The position numbers and the translations under genes are program-made. This document shows, piece by piece, positions 32,808 through 43,136 of a DNA stretch of 64,000 bases (the first letter of the stretch is position 1; every line of letters starts with the position of its first letter). Where the stretch lies: the NCBI RefSeq assembly GCF_009296315.1, contig NZ_WHLY01000002.1, positions 2,542,001 to 2,606,000 on the forward strand, in the 5' to 3' direction. The notes beneath the pieces are model-generated. The model searched no databases. It was not told the DNA's origin and saw nothing but the letters and a program-made list of their open reading frames with translations. Source of the stretch: Salmonirosea aquatica. GTDB taxonomy: Bacteria; Bacteroidota; Bacteroidia; Cytophagales; Spirosomataceae.

Positions 32808-35174
32808 CTACTCGCTTCGCAATGATTCTACCGGATTTCTGACTGCCGCTTTCACACTTTGAAAACTTACTGTAAATAGTGCAATCCCGACGGCCAGCAA
32901 ACCTGCCAGTACGAAGACCCACCAACCAGTGTCGATACGGTACGCGAAACCTTGCAACCACACATCCGTGGCGTACCAGGCGATAGGACTGGCGACGAGG
33001 ATGGCGATTACGACCAATTTCAGGAAATCTTTCGAGAGTAAGGCTACGATACTATTCACGCTGGCTCCCAACACTTTTCGGATACCAATTTCCTTGGTGC
33101 GCTGCTCGGCGGTGAGGGCGGCCAGGCCGAACAGGCCCAGGCAGGCGATCAGGATAATGAGCCCGGTCAACCAGCTTAGTAGTGTTTTTGCTTTCTCCTC
33201 GCTTTGGTACTGCTGATCGAAAGCAACATCCAGAAATTGCGCTTCGAAGGGATAATCGGGAATGAGGTTTTTCCAAATGGATTTAATAACGGCCAGCCTT
33301 TCCGGCTTCACCCGTATCAGAACATTCAGCGGACGGTCGGATTGGTAGTACAGCATGAGCGGCTCGACGGGCTTGTGCAGCGATTCAAAGTGGTAGTCGG
33401 CCACCACACCCGCGACGCGTTGAGTCGCGAGTATTTCGTCCGGGGGAGCAACGAGCGGAATCACGTGGCCCACGACTTTATCTTGGGGCCAGCCCATCCA
33501 TTTTACAAAACTCTCGTTGACAATAACTTCTAGTTCTTTTTCAGCACTCTGGGCGGGCTTCAGATTACGCCCGGCGATTAGTTTGATTTTTAGCAAATCG
33601 AGGTAGTCCTCATCTACCCGGGCGAATTTGACGAATCGCTCGCTTTTCTGGCCCGCGCTTTCTTTGATCACACCGACCAACCCATCCTCCGAAATAGGAC
33701 TTAGCCCCAGCGATACGGCTTCGATCCGGCTGTCCTTGGCCAGCGTGGCTTTTAAGGCCCGCATTTTTTGCGCGATCGTCTCTTCGGGGGGAACGCCGAT
33801 CACCAGGACTTGTTCTTTCGAAAATCCCGGATCTTTGCTGCGCAGGAAATCCGTTTGCCGGGTGATGACCAGGGTACTGACGATCAGCACGACGGAAATT
33901 GTGAATTGAACCACCACCAAGGCCTTTCGGACGTACTGCTTTGCTGTGGTACCTGACTTTCCTTTGATGATGAACGAGGTGGGTTTCGTAGCTAAAAACA
34001 GCGCGGGATACAAACCCGCTACAATACTGGCCAAACCGATGACGCCCACCCCAAGACCGACAAACTGCCACCCTGGAAACGCTAGCGAAATGCCCGTAAA
34101 TTGCTCAAATAGAGAACGGAATAATAAAATCAGCAGGAGTGAAAAACTGGCTCCGATGCCGATAATCAGCCAGGCTTCTCCCATAAACTGACCGATCAAT
34201 TGCTCTTTCCTGGCTCCCACCACCGTTCGCACGCCGGCTTCCTTCCGACGCTGGGTCGCCTGCGCCGTGTGCAGATTGACAAAATTGATGTAGGCCACAA
34301 AGAGAATAAAGGCCGCCACCACCAGAAAAATAGCGAGGTAGGTACGGTTTCCCTTTGGGTTATCGTCGTACCATCCTTCCACAAAATGCAGGTCGGCCAA
34401 GGCTTGTACCTGATGTTCGACCTGGAAATCGTAGCCTAATGCTTTCACGCGCGGCTTTACCTGATTCCGGTCGAAGTCGGCCAGCTTTTTGCCAAAATCT
34501 TCAGCATTTTGTGGCTTTTGGAACAACAGGTAGGTATAACAGGACGTGTCAAAAACATCTTCTTCGGTAGAAGGATCGTCTTTCCAACTGAGCAACGCGC
34601 TGAATTTCAAATCCGTATTGGCGGGAAGATTCTCCAAAACCCCCGTGACGGTGTACGGCTGATCGTTGATTTTTAGTGTTTTGCCCAGCGGCTCGCTGGT
34701 GCCAAAATATTTTTGAGCCAGGCGTTGGGTGAGAACCACGCTATTGGGCGCCGCCAACGCCGCCTTGCTGCCCGAAACCAAACGATAGGAGAATACGTCG
34801 AAAACGCTGCTATCGGCAAAGTACACATCTTCCTGATTGACTACCTCATCACCCAACTGAATGGTAGCTACCGCCATCGACTTGAAGCGAACGCTGTTCA
34901 CAATTTCGGGATAGGCACCCTGGAGGCGCGGGCCCACGTCGAAGCCCGACGTGGCCACGCCGTCGTCCGAGTCCGCGGTTTTGAAACGGGTGACAACACG
35001 ATAAATGGACTCGACATGCTCGTTGTACTGGTCAAAACTGAACTCATGCCAAAGGTACGTTCCAATCAACAGGCTACACGCCATACCCAGAGCCAACCCA
35101 ACGATGTTGATGCAGGAAAGCATTTTGTTTCGCAGCAGATTGCGCCAGGCAATTATAAAATAGTTTTTCAGCAT
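32808..35174 (-). CDS. ABC transporter permease of MacB/FtsX type
   Basis: 788 residues from the ATG at 35174 (MLKNYFIIAWRNLLRNK), the usual Bacteroidota start. N-terminal helix, MacB-type periplasmic domain, membrane helices near 280-440 (FLVVAAFILFVAYINFVNL and following), a second periplasmic domain, and a final FtsX domain (TGLIILIACLGLFGLAALTAEQRTKEIGIRKVLGAS, cut here to LGLFGLAALTAEQR and GIRKVLGAS). Two FtsX halves in one chain. No ATPase gene beside it; likely exports peptides or antibiotics or moves lipoproteins with a separate ATPase. Confidence 0.9.
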   Translation of the reverse strand: MLKNYFIIAWRNLLRNKMLSCINIVGLALGMACSLLIGTYLWHEFSFDQYNEHVESIYRVVTRFKTADSDDGVATSGFDVGPRLQGAYPEIVNSVRFKSMAVATIQLGDEVVNQEDVYFADSSVFDVFSYRLVSGSKAALAAPNSVVLTQRLAQKYFGTSEPLGKTLKINDQPYTVTGVLENLPANTDLKFSALLSWKDDPSTEEDVFDTSCYTYLLFQKPQNAEDFGKKLADFDRNQVKPRVKALGYDFQVEHQVQALADLHFVEGWYDDNPKGNRTYLAIFLVVAAFILFVAYINFVNLHTAQATQRRKEAGVRTVVGARKEQLIGQFMGEAWLIIGIGASFSLLLILLFRSLFEQFTGISLAFPGWQFVGLGVGVIGLASIVAGLYPALFLATKPTSFIIKGKSGTTAKQYVRKALVVVQFTISVVLIVSTLVITRQTDFLRSKDPGFSKEQVLVIGVPPEETIAQKMRALKATLAKDSRIEAVSLGLSPISEDGLVGVIKESAGQKSERFVKFARVDEDYLDLLKIKLIAGRNLKPAQSAEKELEVIVNESFVKWMGWPQDKVVGHVIPLVAPPDEILATQRVAGVVADYHFESLHKPVEPLMLYYQSDRPLNVLIRVKPERLAVIKSIWKNLIPDYPFEAQFLDVAFDQQYQSEEKAKTLLSWLTGLIILIACLGLFGLAALTAEQRTKEIGIRKVLGASVNSIVALLSKDFLKLVVIAILVASPIAWYATDVWLQGFAYRIDTGWWVFVLAGLLAVGIALFTVSFQSVKAAVRNPVESLRSE

Positions 35175-35322
35175 CGGGAAGTAGGGTTTAGCAAGTTGCC
35201 GTAGGCTAAAGTTAGTCAGACAAGCCATTCCTGTCCGTGACTTGTATTTTCAATCAAGAGGAAACCCCTTGGCAAAAGGTTGGAAACTTCCTTCTTGGAT
35301 TGCTTTCCATTTCAGAAATGCC

Positions 35323-35356
35323 AAAAATCCCCGCAGGGTTGCCCGCGGGGATTTTA
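35323..35356 (-). terminator. Strong terminator downstream of DUF1206 gene
   Basis: AAAATCCCCGC (35324-35334) and GCGGGGATTTT (35345-35355) make a perfect 11-bp stem with 10-nt loop and T/A flanks on both strands. It ends transcription from the DUF1206 genes before the permease gene. Confidence 0.8.
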
Positions 35357-35398
35357 TTTTATCAAAAAAAGGAAGAAACGATGAACGATGCTGTGAAG

Positions 35399-36223
35399 CT
35401 ACTGTGTATTGACAGGCTGGTACCTTGCCCGCACGAACATGAAGATACCATAACACAACAAACCCAGCGCCACCACACCCAGAATCCAGGAGCCATACTC
35501 TTGTTCCAGAAAACTGAATGCGGAATCGGAGCCACCCGCTTCGCTGGAATCGGACTGGATGGCGGCTTTTAGAAACAGGTACCCTATCAGCAACCATACG
35601 ATACCCCGGGCGATGTAGCCCACTTTCCCGGTCTTGAGCAAGGTTTCCTTCACCCGCTTATCGACCTTCGACTCTTGGATTTTCTTGCGGTGCTTATCCG
35701 AGATTGAATAATAGATTTGGTATACGCCCACGGCCATTACCCCCACGGCCACGATGCCTACCAGCCACTGGCCGAAGGGTTGTTCGAGCAGTTTCTGGGC
35801 AATCGTTTCACGTGTATCCTTACCTTCTCCGCTGGATCCACCAAACAGCAGTTTGGCCGCATAATACGTCGATGCGCCGTACATCAGGCCGCTGAAAGCA
35901 TACCTGGCCCTTACGGCCAGGCCTTTGGCGTCATTCCCTTTATCTTCGGTATCCAGAAAAGCTTCGACAAATCGCCAGATACTATAGCATAGTAGTCCGA
36001 TGGCCGTAAGTCCCAATAAAACCTGCCCAAAAGGCTGTTTCTGAAGCCATTTGAGCGCCTGCGATTTACCTCCCTTATCATCACCGGTACCCAGTTCGAA
36101 GGCAGCCATGAAGGTGAGGGTACCTATTAAAGAATATACGATGCCTTTGGCCACGAGGCCAGTGCGGGCCGCGCCTTCGATCCACTGCCGTTGGGATGGA
36201 GTGCTTAGTAAAGAGTCAGTCAT
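35399..36223 (-). CDS. DUF1206 membrane protein (copy 1)
   Basis: 274 residues with three repeated two-helix units typical of DUF1206: WIEGAARTGLVAKGIVYSLIG, YAFSGLMYGASTYY, GKVGYIARGIVWLLIG, each followed by a second helix. Function of the family is unknown; it is often near stress genes. The neighbour upstream is a paralogue of the same length, about 60 percent alike by eye. Confidence 0.85.
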   Translation of the reverse strand: MTDSLLSTPSQRQWIEGAARTGLVAKGIVYSLIGTLTFMAAFELGTGDDKGGKSQALKWLQKQPFGQVLLGLTAIGLLCYSIWRFVEAFLDTEDKGNDAKGLAVRARYAFSGLMYGASTYYAAKLLFGGSSGEGKDTRETIAQKLLEQPFGQWLVGIVAVGVMAVGVYQIYYSISDKHRKKIQESKVDKRVKETLLKTGKVGYIARGIVWLLIGYLFLKAAIQSDSSEAGGSDSAFSFLEQEYGSWILGVVALGLLCYGIFMFVRARYQPVNTQ

Positions 36224-36360
36224 AGTAGCAATGTAGATAGGTTGAGAAGCGTGTGGAGAAAAGCCGGACCGGCTTTATGTCCCGGTCGTTACTAAAACCA
36301 TTCCACCGGCTTTTGCTAACAGAAAGATTTTGCCCACAGCAGGAAGCCCGAAGGTACCCT

Positions 36361-37191
36361 CTACCCTTTGACGATGGGCTGGTACCGGGCCCGGGCAAAC
36401 TGGAATATTCCGTAGCAGACCAGGCCAAGGCCTACCACGGCCAGTGTCAGGGAGCCGTATTCGTACTCCAGGTAGTTCAATGCCGTGTCGGTATCCCCCG
36501 CCTGGCTGGAATCGGCATGCAGGGCGGCCTGCAAAAGAAAGTACCCCACAATAAGCCATACGATGGCCCGGGCGACATACCCCACGATTCCCGATCGAAC
36601 CAGGATTTCCTTGGCCTGGGTATCTATTTTCTTCTCCTCGATGATTTGCCGGTAGGTACCGGATAGGGCAAGGTAGATCTGGAAAACGCCAATACCCGCT
36701 GTGCCCACGGCCAGGCCGCCCAGTATCCAACGCCCGAAGGGTAGCTCCAGGAGCTGCTGCGCAAGATTCTGTCGGGTATCTTCATTCATCGTATCCGTCA
36801 ATTCTTTTTTTTCGCTGCCCTGGCTGAATAAAAGCCTGGCGGCAAAGTAGGTCAGGGCAGCATACACCACGCCATAGGAAAGGTAGGATACCCGCAGTGC
36901 CAGTCCGTGAATACTGGTACCTTTTTGATCCGTATCCAGAATAGCTTCGACGAATCGCCATACCGTATAACAGAGCAGTCCCAAGGTAATGAAGGCCAGC
37001 AGAATTTGACCGAAAATCTGCTCCTGAATCCAGGCAAGTACCTGGGAAACCTTCCCTTGCTGGCTTTGATCCCCGAAATCAAGGGCGGCAGCACAAGTCA
37101 GCAGCCCAATCAGGGAATAGACTATGCCAATAGCGACAAGACCCGTCTGTCCCGTAATTTCAATCCATTTTTGGGTTGAAGGTCTCGCCAT
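36361..37191 (-). CDS. DUF1206 membrane protein (copy 2)
   Basis: 276 residues, six helices in three repeated pairs (WIEITGQTGLVAIGIVYSLIG; VSYLSYGVVYAALTYF; SGIVGYVARAIVWLIVG). Ends FARARYQPIVKG against VRARYQPVNTQ in copy 1. The 137 bases between the copies hold no gene. Tandem duplication is ancient enough for many substitutions. Confidence 0.85.
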   Translation of the reverse strand: MARPSTQKWIEITGQTGLVAIGIVYSLIGLLTCAAALDFGDQSQQGKVSQVLAWIQEQIFGQILLAFITLGLLCYTVWRFVEAILDTDQKGTSIHGLALRVSYLSYGVVYAALTYFAARLLFSQGSEKKELTDTMNEDTRQNLAQQLLELPFGRWILGGLAVGTAGIGVFQIYLALSGTYRQIIEEKKIDTQAKEILVRSGIVGYVARAIVWLIVGYFLLQAALHADSSQAGDTDTALNYLEYEYGSLTLAVVGLGLVCYGIFQFARARYQPIVKG

Positions 37192-37222
37192 GCTTTATCA
37201 GAATATACGGGCAGTAAAAACG

Positions 37223-37666
37223 CTATAACTTAATGGTGAAGTGCAGGCTCGTAACTTTGAAGCGTTTAGTAAGGTACAGGCGGTGGGCATCGGTACGGGC
37301 ATCATTGACACCCGAATCCAGGTGTACTTCGTCGAAATTCTCCTGACGGGCGTAATCGAGTATCCAGTCGATCAGTTGCCCGGCGTAGCCCTTACCCCGG
37401 TATTCGGGTAAGGTAGACAGATCATCGATGTAAAGGTACCTCCCCCGAAACAAGTTATAGCCTAACTCAAACACAGCTACTGCCGCGGCTTCGCCCTGTT
37501 CTTCAATGAATACCATGGTTCGGTTGTCGGCCAGCGTCTGCCGGACGGCTTCGGGGTATACCGCATCCGTAAGATGCGGGCGCAGGGCCTGTACTGCGCG
37601 GCTGCATTTGAGTATGTCCGTGTCGGTGATAGCCTGTTGGACAGCTGGCTTCCTATCATTTTTCAT
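37223..37666 (-). CDS. GNAT-family N-acetyltransferase
   Basis: 147 residues. GNAT core: VAVFELGYNLF, LYIDDLSTLPEYRGKGYAGQLIDW with the acetyl-CoA pyrophosphate loop RGKGYAG, and VHLDSGVNDARTDAHRLYLTKRF. Transfers acetyl from acetyl-CoA to a small amine or protein; substrate unknown. Lies 11 bases after ribBA on the same strand. Confidence 0.9.
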   Translation of the reverse strand: MKNDRKPAVQQAITDTDILKCSRAVQALRPHLTDAVYPEAVRQTLADNRTMVFIEEQGEAAAVAVFELGYNLFRGRYLYIDDLSTLPEYRGKGYAGQLIDWILDYARQENFDEVHLDSGVNDARTDAHRLYLTKRFKVTSLHFTIKL

Positions 37667-37677
37667 AGTGCAGCGAA

Positions 37678-38925
37678 TTACCCTTTATTACCCGCCAGCG
37701 TGAGATTGAGCAGGCTGTGGCCCATTTTATCCCGCTTGGTCAACAGGTACCGCTCGTTGTGAGGGTTGGAGGCTATTTCGATGGCAATGGAATCTACAAT
37801 TTCCAGCCCGTAACCCATCAATCCTACGCGTTTTTTGGGGTTATTGGAGATCAATTTTATTTTAGATATGCCTAAATCACGCAAAATCTGCGCCCCCACA
37901 CCGTAGTCACGCGCATCCATGGGCAAGCCCAGTTCCAGATTCGCCTCCACGGTATCCCGTCCCATTTCCTGCAATTTATAGGCTTTCAGCTTATTGAGTA
38001 GGCCAATGCCACGCCCCTCCTGATTCATATATACGACGACTCCCTTCCCGGCCTTATCCACCATGTCCATAGCGGCGTGGAGCTGACCGCCGCAATCGCA
38101 GCGGCAGGAGCCGAATATGTCGCCTGTCACACAGGAAGAGTGCACGCGCACCAACACGGGTTCGTCTTTTTCCCAGGTGCCTTTCACCAGCGCCAGGTGC
38201 AGATCGTTGGTATTGAGCTGACGGTAGGCGATCAGGTCGAAGTGCCCCCATTCGGTGGGCATGTCTACCCCGATTTCACGTTTGATGAGGGTTTCCTGCT
38301 GCAAACGGTACTCGATCAGATCCTTAATGGTAACGAGCTTCATCCCCAGTCGGTCGGCAATCACCCGCAGTTCGGGAAGACGCGCCATGGCACCGTCCTC
38401 ATTGAGTACTTCCACCAGCACACCCGAGGGAGCCAACCCGGCCAGGCGCGCAAAGTCCAGCGAAGCTTCAGTGTGCCCGGTGCGCCGCAACACACCACCC
38501 TGCTTAGCCTTCAGGGGGAAAATGTGACCGGGGCGACCCAAATCTTCGGGCTTGGTGGCGGAATCTACAAGGGCACGAATGGTTTTAGCTCGGTCGGAGG
38601 CCGAAATTCCCGTTGTGCAGCCATTACCCAGCAGATCCACCGATACCGTAAAGGCCGTTTCGTGCGTCGCTGTGTTGTGGCCTACCATCATTTCCAGTCC
38701 CAGCTCCTGGCACCGTTCCTCGGTGAGGGAGACACAAATCAGCCCCCGGCCTTCGCGGGCCATGAGGTTGACCATTTCGGGGGTGATCAGCTCGGAAGCG
38801 CCAATCATATCGCCTTCATTTTCACGATCTTCGTCATCTACCACAATGATTAGGCGACCCGCTTTGATGTCTTCAATGGCTTCTTCAATCGAGTCGAGGT
38901 GGATTTTGTTACTATTGTTGTTCAT
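37678..38925 (-). CDS. ribBA: Bifunctional DHBP synthase/GTP cyclohydrolase II (riboflavin biosynthesis)
   Basis: 415 residues. N-terminal 3,4-dihydroxy-2-butanone 4-phosphate synthase (1-205): [12 protein letters not shown] acidic loop, [25 protein letters not shown]-terminal GTP cyclohydrolase II (about 210-415): zinc cysteines in [16 protein letters not shown], catalytic [16 protein letters not shown], and [20 protein letters not shown]. Both active sites look complete. It supplies both precursors of lumazine from ribulose 5-phosphate and GTP. No flavin riboswitch recognised upstream. Confidence 0.97.
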   Translation of the reverse strand: MNNNSNKIHLDSIEEAIEDIKAGRLIIVVDDEDRENEGDMIGASELITPEMVNLMAREGRGLICVSLTEERCQELGLEMMVGHNTATHETAFTVSVDLLGNGCTTGISASDRAKTIRALVDSATKPEDLGRPGHIFPLKAKQGGVLRRTGHTEASLDFARLAGLAPSGVLVEVLNEDGAMARLPELRVIADRLGMKLVTIKDLIEYRLQQETLIKREIGVDMPTEWGHFDLIAYRQLNTNDLHLALVKGTWEKDEPVLVRVHSSCVTGDIFGSCRCDCGGQLHAAMDMVDKAGKGVVVYMNQEGRGIGLLNKLKAYKLQEMGRDTVEANLELGLPMDARDYGVGAQILRDLGISKIKLISNNPKKRVGLMGYGLEIVDSIAIEIASNPHNERYLLTKRDKMGHSLLNLTLAGNKG

Positions 38926-39120
38926 TAGTTCACTTGATGAAAAATAGTTTAGACGTTCAGGGCGTTTTAGCTCGTAAAGGTATCTCCTTCGGGCAGAAAG
39001 TCTTACTTTTGATAGTTGAGAAACAAAGGTTTGGCCCGTTCCGTTTCGTCAAGGCGCATTTGGGAACACATTCACTTACTTTTTCGGCGGGTTTTGAAGC
39101 ACTATTTACTTGAAGTACGA

Positions 39121-41079
39121 ATGGCATATCGTAGGATCAATATCCTGTGGGTTGGGCTGCTGTGGTTGGGCATCGGAGAGTTGGCTACGGTGAGGGGGCA
39201 GGATTTGTGCCAGACCGGGGGAGGAGGTTTTACAATCAACTTTGATACTGGTACTGCGCCTATCACAGGCTGCGCTCCTTTCCTGGTAACAGTGGCCAAT
39301 ACCGTAGCAGGCGCTAACAATATAGCCTATAATTTTGATTACAAAGGCGAAGCAAATCCATCCACGACAACAAACCGAACATTTACCTATACCAAACCGG
39401 GCACCTATCGTATACTGCAGGTAGGAAGTAGCGGCGCTACGGGCATAACCGCCTGCCGGGAAGTAATCGTCCGCGACAACACGCCCCCCAAGGTAACCTA
39501 CTCCTCGTGCCCGGGCGGCAAGATCAAACTTACCTTTGCCGACGATAGTACCACCAAACAGTACGATCAGATTACAGTTGACTGGTTTGATGGCTCGCCT
39601 TTGGTCTATGTGAATACACGTGGTTCTCTGGAAATAGAGCATACTTTTTTCGGCAGTGGCACACGTCCCGTCCAATATAAGGGTACCTATACTACTAATC
39701 CGGGTTCCTGCTCGGGAAGCGCTTCCACCATTCTGTCGGTAGTAGTAAATGGCAGCAAACTGGAGGCCGTAGTTATCAGTGAGCTAGATGCCCGGGCTGA
39801 CGGCACGGTGGGCCTTACTTTTGGGGGTATCGAAGGGGTTGAGTCAGAGGTTCTGGTCAAGACCGGGGCGGGAACCTATGCGCCAATCAATGTCAAAAGT
39901 TCTAAAGGGGGCCAACAACAGCTCACCCTACCCGGGCTGGACCCCAAGCAGGTGCATTGCATTAAAATCAGGTCAACGGATGCCTGCGGCAATTTTAGCG
40001 AATCCAATGAGGTATGTACCATCGTAATGAATGGTACAGCCGAAAATGAACGAAATCTTGTCACGTGGACGAAATATCCCCTTCCATCGGGATTCAAGCG
40101 GTACGAGCTGCTGCGAAATGGAATACGTGTGAAAAGCTTCGATGATATCGACGAAGTTTCGTACGTAGATAACAACCTGCAGTGCGGTCTTTCGTACCGC
40201 TATCAGATCATAGCCATAACGGATAAAGCCCAATCGAATGCGGTACCTGTGGAAGTAACGGTAAAATCGGATATCAAACCCGATGCTGTCAGCCAGGCGA
40301 TTGTAAGCGTGGAACAGGATGGCAGCGTTTCGCTGATTGCTTTTCCGCCCGCGCAGGGAACTACCCCTAGCTTCAAAATGATTTTTGAACGGGCGGATGG
40401 CCCAAACGCCGGCTTCACGGAAATAGGTGAAACCCAAAATGGAAACCGTTATACCGATGGCACGGCCCTCACGTCGCAGCAATCGTATTGCTACCGGATT
40501 CTGTATGAAAATGCCTGCGGCAACCGCTCTGACCCCAGTGAACCCATTTGTACGGTGTATCTGAAAAATGCAGGTAGTAACATTCAGTGGACCAGCGAAG
40601 CCCCCTTTACCGACGATGTAGACTCGTATTTCGTAATAAAACTGAATAAAGGAGGGGCTTCGACTGAAACGGGCGTAGGCTCCAACACGACCTACAATCC
40701 CCAGTTTGACGATCCCAACGAGCAGGAATTCAACTACCAGGTCCGGGTTCGCTCCAAAAACGGAGCCTTCCTGAGTTACTCCAATGTGATTCTTTTCCGT
40801 CGGGAAGCTGCCCTTTTCATGCCTGACGCGTTTTCGCCCAATGACGACGGCATGAATGATTTTTTTAAACCCAGCGGGACATTTTACGATAATTTCCAGT
40901 TAGTAGTTTACAACCGCTGGGGGCAGTCCATTTTCCAAACTACCGACGCCGCTACGGGATGGGACGGCATGATTCAGGGCAACCGTGCTCCCCAGGGGCA
41001 GTATGTGTACAAAGTGATCATCACCGACAGCACGGGTGTCGAATTTGTCAAGAGCGGGACCGTTCTGCTTTTACGGTAA
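39121..41079 (+). CDS. Secreted protein with PKD/Fn3-like domains and gliding (CHU_C) C-terminal domain
   Basis: 652 residues from the ATG at 39121, which leads into a signal peptide (INILWVGLLWLGIGELATVRG); a TTG at 39016 is less likely. A PKD-like domain (about 55-130) and Fn3-like repeats with C-pairs (SYRYQIIAI, QSYCYRILYENACGNRS) precede the C-terminal CHU_C domain: FMPDAFSPNDDGMNDFF, LVVYNRWGQSIF, GWDGMIQGNRAPQGQYVYK, a type IX secretion signal. It should be exported and attached to the cell surface. A -7-like TACTTTTG is at 39004-39011. Confidence 0.9.
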   Translation: MAYRRINILWVGLLWLGIGELATVRGQDLCQTGGGGFTINFDTGTAPITGCAPFLVTVANTVAGANNIAYNFDYKGEANPSTTTNRTFTYTKPGTYRILQVGSSGATGITACREVIVRDNTPPKVTYSSCPGGKIKLTFADDSTTKQYDQITVDWFDGSPLVYVNTRGSLEIEHTFFGSGTRPVQYKGTYTTNPGSCSGSASTILSVVVNGSKLEAVVISELDARADGTVGLTFGGIEGVESEVLVKTGAGTYAPINVKSSKGGQQQLTLPGLDPKQVHCIKIRSTDACGNFSESNEVCTIVMNGTAENERNLVTWTKYPLPSGFKRYELLRNGIRVKSFDDIDEVSYVDNNLQCGLSYRYQIIAITDKAQSNAVPVEVTVKSDIKPDAVSQAIVSVEQDGSVSLIAFPPAQGTTPSFKMIFERADGPNAGFTEIGETQNGNRYTDGTALTSQQSYCYRILYENACGNRSDPSEPICTVYLKNAGSNIQWTSEAPFTDDVDSYFVIKLNKGGASTETGVGSNTTYNPQFDDPNEQEFNYQVRVRSKNGAFLSYSNVILFRREAALFMPDAFSPNDDGMNDFFKPSGTFYDNFQLVVYNRWGQSIFQTTDAATGWDGMIQGNRAPQGQYVYKVIITDSTGVEFVKSGTVLLLR

Positions 41080-41245
41080 AGGTCTTATCTTTGTCGGTGG
41101 TGCTACGCACTGTCGGACGTTACAAAAGTATCGAAGTAGAATAGGTTTCTTTTCCTGTACAATCTTAGAGCCCGCACTTCTTCTTTTACGTAGCATTAAT
41201 AACCGTTGGCTATCTGCTTAAGAATACACTAAACACCAAGAGACT

Positions 41246-41593
41246 ATGTTTGGAAATATGGGAGACATGATGGGTATGATGGGTAAAATGAAAGACCTAC
41301 AGGCCCGCATGAAAGAGGCTCAGGAACAGCTGAGCGGCATCACCGAGTCGGCAGAATCGGGCGCCGGACTGGTACGGGTCACCGTCAACGGCCAGAAAAA
41401 AGTAGTAGGCCTGGAAATTGACAACGACCTGATTAAGCCCGATGACAAGGAAATGCTACAGGATTTGCTGGTCGCTGCCATCAATAAGGCCATGGAAAAT
41501 ATTGAGCCCAAAATAAAGGAACACCTGCAGAAATCAACCGAAGGCCTACTACCCAATATTCCGGGTATGGACCTGGGTAATCTGATGAAGTAA
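41246..41593 (+). CDS. YbaB/EbfC-family nucleoid-associated protein
   Basis: 115 residues. Typical features: Met-rich start (MFGNMGDMMGMMGKMK), helix LQARMKEAQEQLSGI, and core GLVRVTVNGQKKVVGLEID, DKEMLQDLLVAAINKAME. It binds DNA as a dimer and helps organise the nucleoid; in many bacteria it is beside dnaX-recR, but not here. Confidence 0.93.
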   Translation: MFGNMGDMMGMMGKMKDLQARMKEAQEQLSGITESAESGAGLVRVTVNGQKKVVGLEIDNDLIKPDDKEMLQDLLVAAINKAMENIEPKIKEHLQKSTEGLLPNIPGMDLGNLMK

Positions 41594-41685
41594 AAGAATT
41601 TAGTTCAAGTCCCCTCCTCACCACCGTCGTAAGGGCACACCACCGCACGACGTACTGTTTCCGGTTTCAAAGCCGGATCTATTTG

Positions 41686-42681
41686 ATGAAACATGTAGCC
41701 ATTGTTATCCTGAACTATAATGGGCAATTATATCTCGAAAAGTTTCTACCGTTCGTACGGCAGTACTCGGAGGGCTGCGAAATATGGGTAGCCGATAATG
41801 CCTCTACCGATCAATCGCTGGCCTGGCTAAGCCAGGTACCCGACATACGGGTTCTGGTGATTCCTGATAACAAAGGGTATGCTGGCGGCTATAATTACGC
41901 CCTCGCCCACATCCAGGCTGACTACTTCATCCTACTGAACTCCGACGTAGAGGTTACACCGGGCTGGGTGACATCGGTACTAGATTACATGGATGTTCAC
42001 CCCGACGTCGCGGCTTGCCAGCCCAAAATCAAAGACTTTCGTAACCGAAGCCGCTTCGAATACGCCGGAGCGGCCGGAGGGTACATGGATTACCTGGGGT
42101 ACCCTTACAGCCGGGGGCGCTTATTTGATACCTGCGAAGAAGACCACGGTCAATACGATGCTACGGTAGATGTGTTTTGGGCCACAGGAGCCTGCCTGTT
42201 CATCAGGTCTGATGCTTTTCAGGAATCAGGGGGATTCGACGAGCGTTTTTTTGCGCACATGGAAGAAATAGACCTCTGCTGGCGGTTGCTTAACCGGGGC
42301 TGGCGCATTGTGTGCTGCGGGAATAGCGAGGTATACCATGTGGGTGGGGGTACCTTGCACAAATCCAATCCGCGCAAGACTTTCCTGAACTACCGCAACA
42401 ATCTGATGATGATTTATAAAAACATGCCTGCCGGGCAAACGACTAAGGTGATCCTGGTGCGGCTGATGCTGGACGGAATTTCCAGTATCCGATTCATGAT
42501 GGCGGGCGCATGGCCTGACGTGGGCGCAATCCTGCGCGCTCATTTTGCTTTTTATGGATTCATTCCCCGGCTCAAAAAAATCAAAAAAAACCCAAAAAGT
42601 CGGGTCAAACTCTATACCAGAAGTGTGGTTTGGGAGTATTTTGTGAAAGGCAATCGGTATTTTTCCAAACTACCCCACTGA
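41686..42681 (+). CDS. Family 2 glycosyltransferase (rhamnosyltransferase-like)
   Basis: 331 residues from the ATG at 41686. GT-A fold: VAIVILNYNGQLYLEKFLP, VADNASTDQSL, GYAGGYNYAL, LLNSDVEVTPGW (DxD-type metal site), GACLFIRSDAF, DERFFAHMEEIDLCWRL (ED base). It transfers a sugar from a nucleotide donor to a surface glycan. No neighbouring glycan genes. Confidence 0.92.
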   Translation: MKHVAIVILNYNGQLYLEKFLPFVRQYSEGCEIWVADNASTDQSLAWLSQVPDIRVLVIPDNKGYAGGYNYALAHIQADYFILLNSDVEVTPGWVTSVLDYMDVHPDVAACQPKIKDFRNRSRFEYAGAAGGYMDYLGYPYSRGRLFDTCEEDHGQYDATVDVFWATGACLFIRSDAFQESGGFDERFFAHMEEIDLCWRLLNRGWRIVCCGNSEVYHVGGGTLHKSNPRKTFLNYRNNLMMIYKNMPAGQTTKVILVRLMLDGISSIRFMMAGAWPDVGAILRAHFAFYGFIPRLKKIKKNPKSRVKLYTRSVVWEYFVKGNRYFSKLPH

Positions 42682-42700
42682 ATGGTACTGCCAGACCTTC

Positions 42701-42922
42701 TCACCACTCCCAAATCGTAGGACTCTGGTGACGTCGCAGATGCTTGCGTACCTCCATCCAGAACGCAAGTACCAAATAGAGGATGATCGGCGAACCGAAG
42801 GTCAGAAAGGACGCATAAATAAAGTAAAGCCGAATGCTGCTCGCCGAGAAATTCAGCTTCTCCCCCAACCTGGCGCATACCCCAAACACCTGGTTTTCGA
42901 CAAAATAACGAATCCGTTCCAT
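42701..42922 (-). CDS. PspC-domain protein
   Basis: 73 residues: a short start (MERIRYFVENQVFGVCARLGEK), conserved SASSIRLYFIYASFLTFGSP and a membrane helix (IILYLVLAFWM). PspC proteins sense membrane stress. A lone small copy without PspA or sensor partners. Convergent with the glycosyltransferase gene, 19 bases apart. Confidence 0.85.
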   Translation of the reverse strand: MERIRYFVENQVFGVCARLGEKLNFSASSIRLYFIYASFLTFGSPIILYLVLAFWMEVRKHLRRHQSPTIWEW

Positions 42923-43042
42923 ACGGTTTTAATTTTATTTGAGGTTCAAATTAACCATTCAAACGCTTGAAAGCAAATTGGATTTATAAACTCCAACTCG
43001 ATTGTACCGTCTGTTTATAGCGGTCTTAACGCGCGCATAATC

Positions 43043-43091
43043 AAATTGTTTGGTCAGACTCATTGTTTTCCAAACAATTTTTGTTTCTTTG
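43043..43091 (+). promoter_or_regulatory. Inverted repeat and promoter of cold-shock gene
   Basis: AAATTGTTTGG (43043-43053) and CCAAACAATTT (43070-43080) are a perfect 11-bp inverted repeat with a 16-nt spacer. TTTCTTTG (43084-43091) resembles the -7 box TAnnTTTG with one mismatch, and a TTG lies within the spacer at the -33 distance. The repeat overlaps the -33 area, as an operator would. Confidence 0.5.
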
Positions 43092-43136
43092 CGAATAAAG
43101 AGTTAGTGAATTTTTTAACCTTATTATTCCATTATC

